Shown here one piece after another: positions 63,936 through 64,000 of a DNA stretch of 64,000 nt. Made by a program: the position numbers and the translations under genes. This DNA is from Heloderma charlesbogerti (lineage: Eukaryota; Chordata; Lepidosauria; Squamata; Helodermatidae): NCBI GenBank assembly GCA_026122225.1, contig JANEZZ010002660.1:1-64000 (forward strand). Direction: 5' to 3'. How positions within the stretch are numbered: the stretch's first letter is position 1; each line of letters starts with the position of its first letter. The notes beneath the pieces are model-generated. The model was given only the letters and a program-made list of their open reading frames with translations, did not search any database and was not told the origin of the DNA.

Positions 63936-64000
63936 GAAGGTACGCCCAAGAATCCCAGATTAGAGCTGTGCCGAAAATTTCTCCCACATTTTTTCGACCA

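Overview
This is a eukaryotic, vertebrate-type window and almost certainly comes from a squamate reptile (lizard or snake). It contains no operons, ribosome-binding sites or dense coding. It is a mosaic of nested interspersed repeats in AT-rich, microsatellite-rich DNA. The squamate assignment rests on the repeat mix: several BovB/RTE LINE copies, many L2-type LINE 3' ends, CR1 tails, tRNA-derived and CORE(MIR)-type SINEs, and many palindromic hAT- and Harbinger-like MITEs. I recognise no host protein-coding exon, and every long informative ORF belongs to a retrotransposon. Host exons too short to recognise by eye could still be present.

Layout. 1-1741: BovB RT fragment cut by the window edge. 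2.9-5.7 kb: hAT-like MITE, an unnamed repeat split by an L2 tail, and a second L2 3' end split by a 5'-truncated BovB with a perfect 12-bp target duplication. 6.6-7.5 kb: tRNA-SINEs, one split by a hAT MITE. 9.9-16.3 kb: palindromic MITEs, a solo LTR with GTATG duplications, nested MITEs and L2/MIR tails. 16.3-17.9 kb: mostly unique DNA with a pair of inverted octamer motifs. 17.9-19.8 kb: degenerate L2-type LINE. 20.2-20.6 kb: a second, divergent RTE lineage. 22-25 kb: LTR-like sequence, unnamed repeat, hAT MITEs, a 5S-rRNA/CR1 chimera and a CORE-SINE. 25.0-31.15 kb: a long, decayed APE-type LINE on the minus strand. 31.2-36.6 kb: mostly unclassified, with an unnamed inverted repeat pair. 36.8-40.04 kb: nearly full-length BovB (EN and RT split by a 2-bp loss) inside an L2 tail, with a large palindromic hAT MITE beside it. 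42.5-48.1 kb: hAT MITEs (some nested) and a CORE-SINE. 49.5-54.7 kb: a CR1 LINE split by a roughly 4-kb LTR retroelement with near-identical LTRs and a tRNA-His-type primer-binding site. 55.6-61.6 kb: palindromic MITEs, CR1 tails and Harbinger-like MITEs. 61.6-64 kb: mostly unclassified, with a foldback element.

How the parts relate. The elements record relative ages by nesting. L2, CR1 and the APE LINE are old and heavily mutated. hAT and Harbinger-like MITEs sit in and around them. BovB and the LTR element are the youngest: BovB has a near-intact frame and a perfect target duplication, and the two LTRs show only about half a dozen or slightly more differences by eye. Nothing here looks like an intact autonomous element. 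The nearest is the 36.8-40.04 kb BovB copy, which carries two frame lesions.
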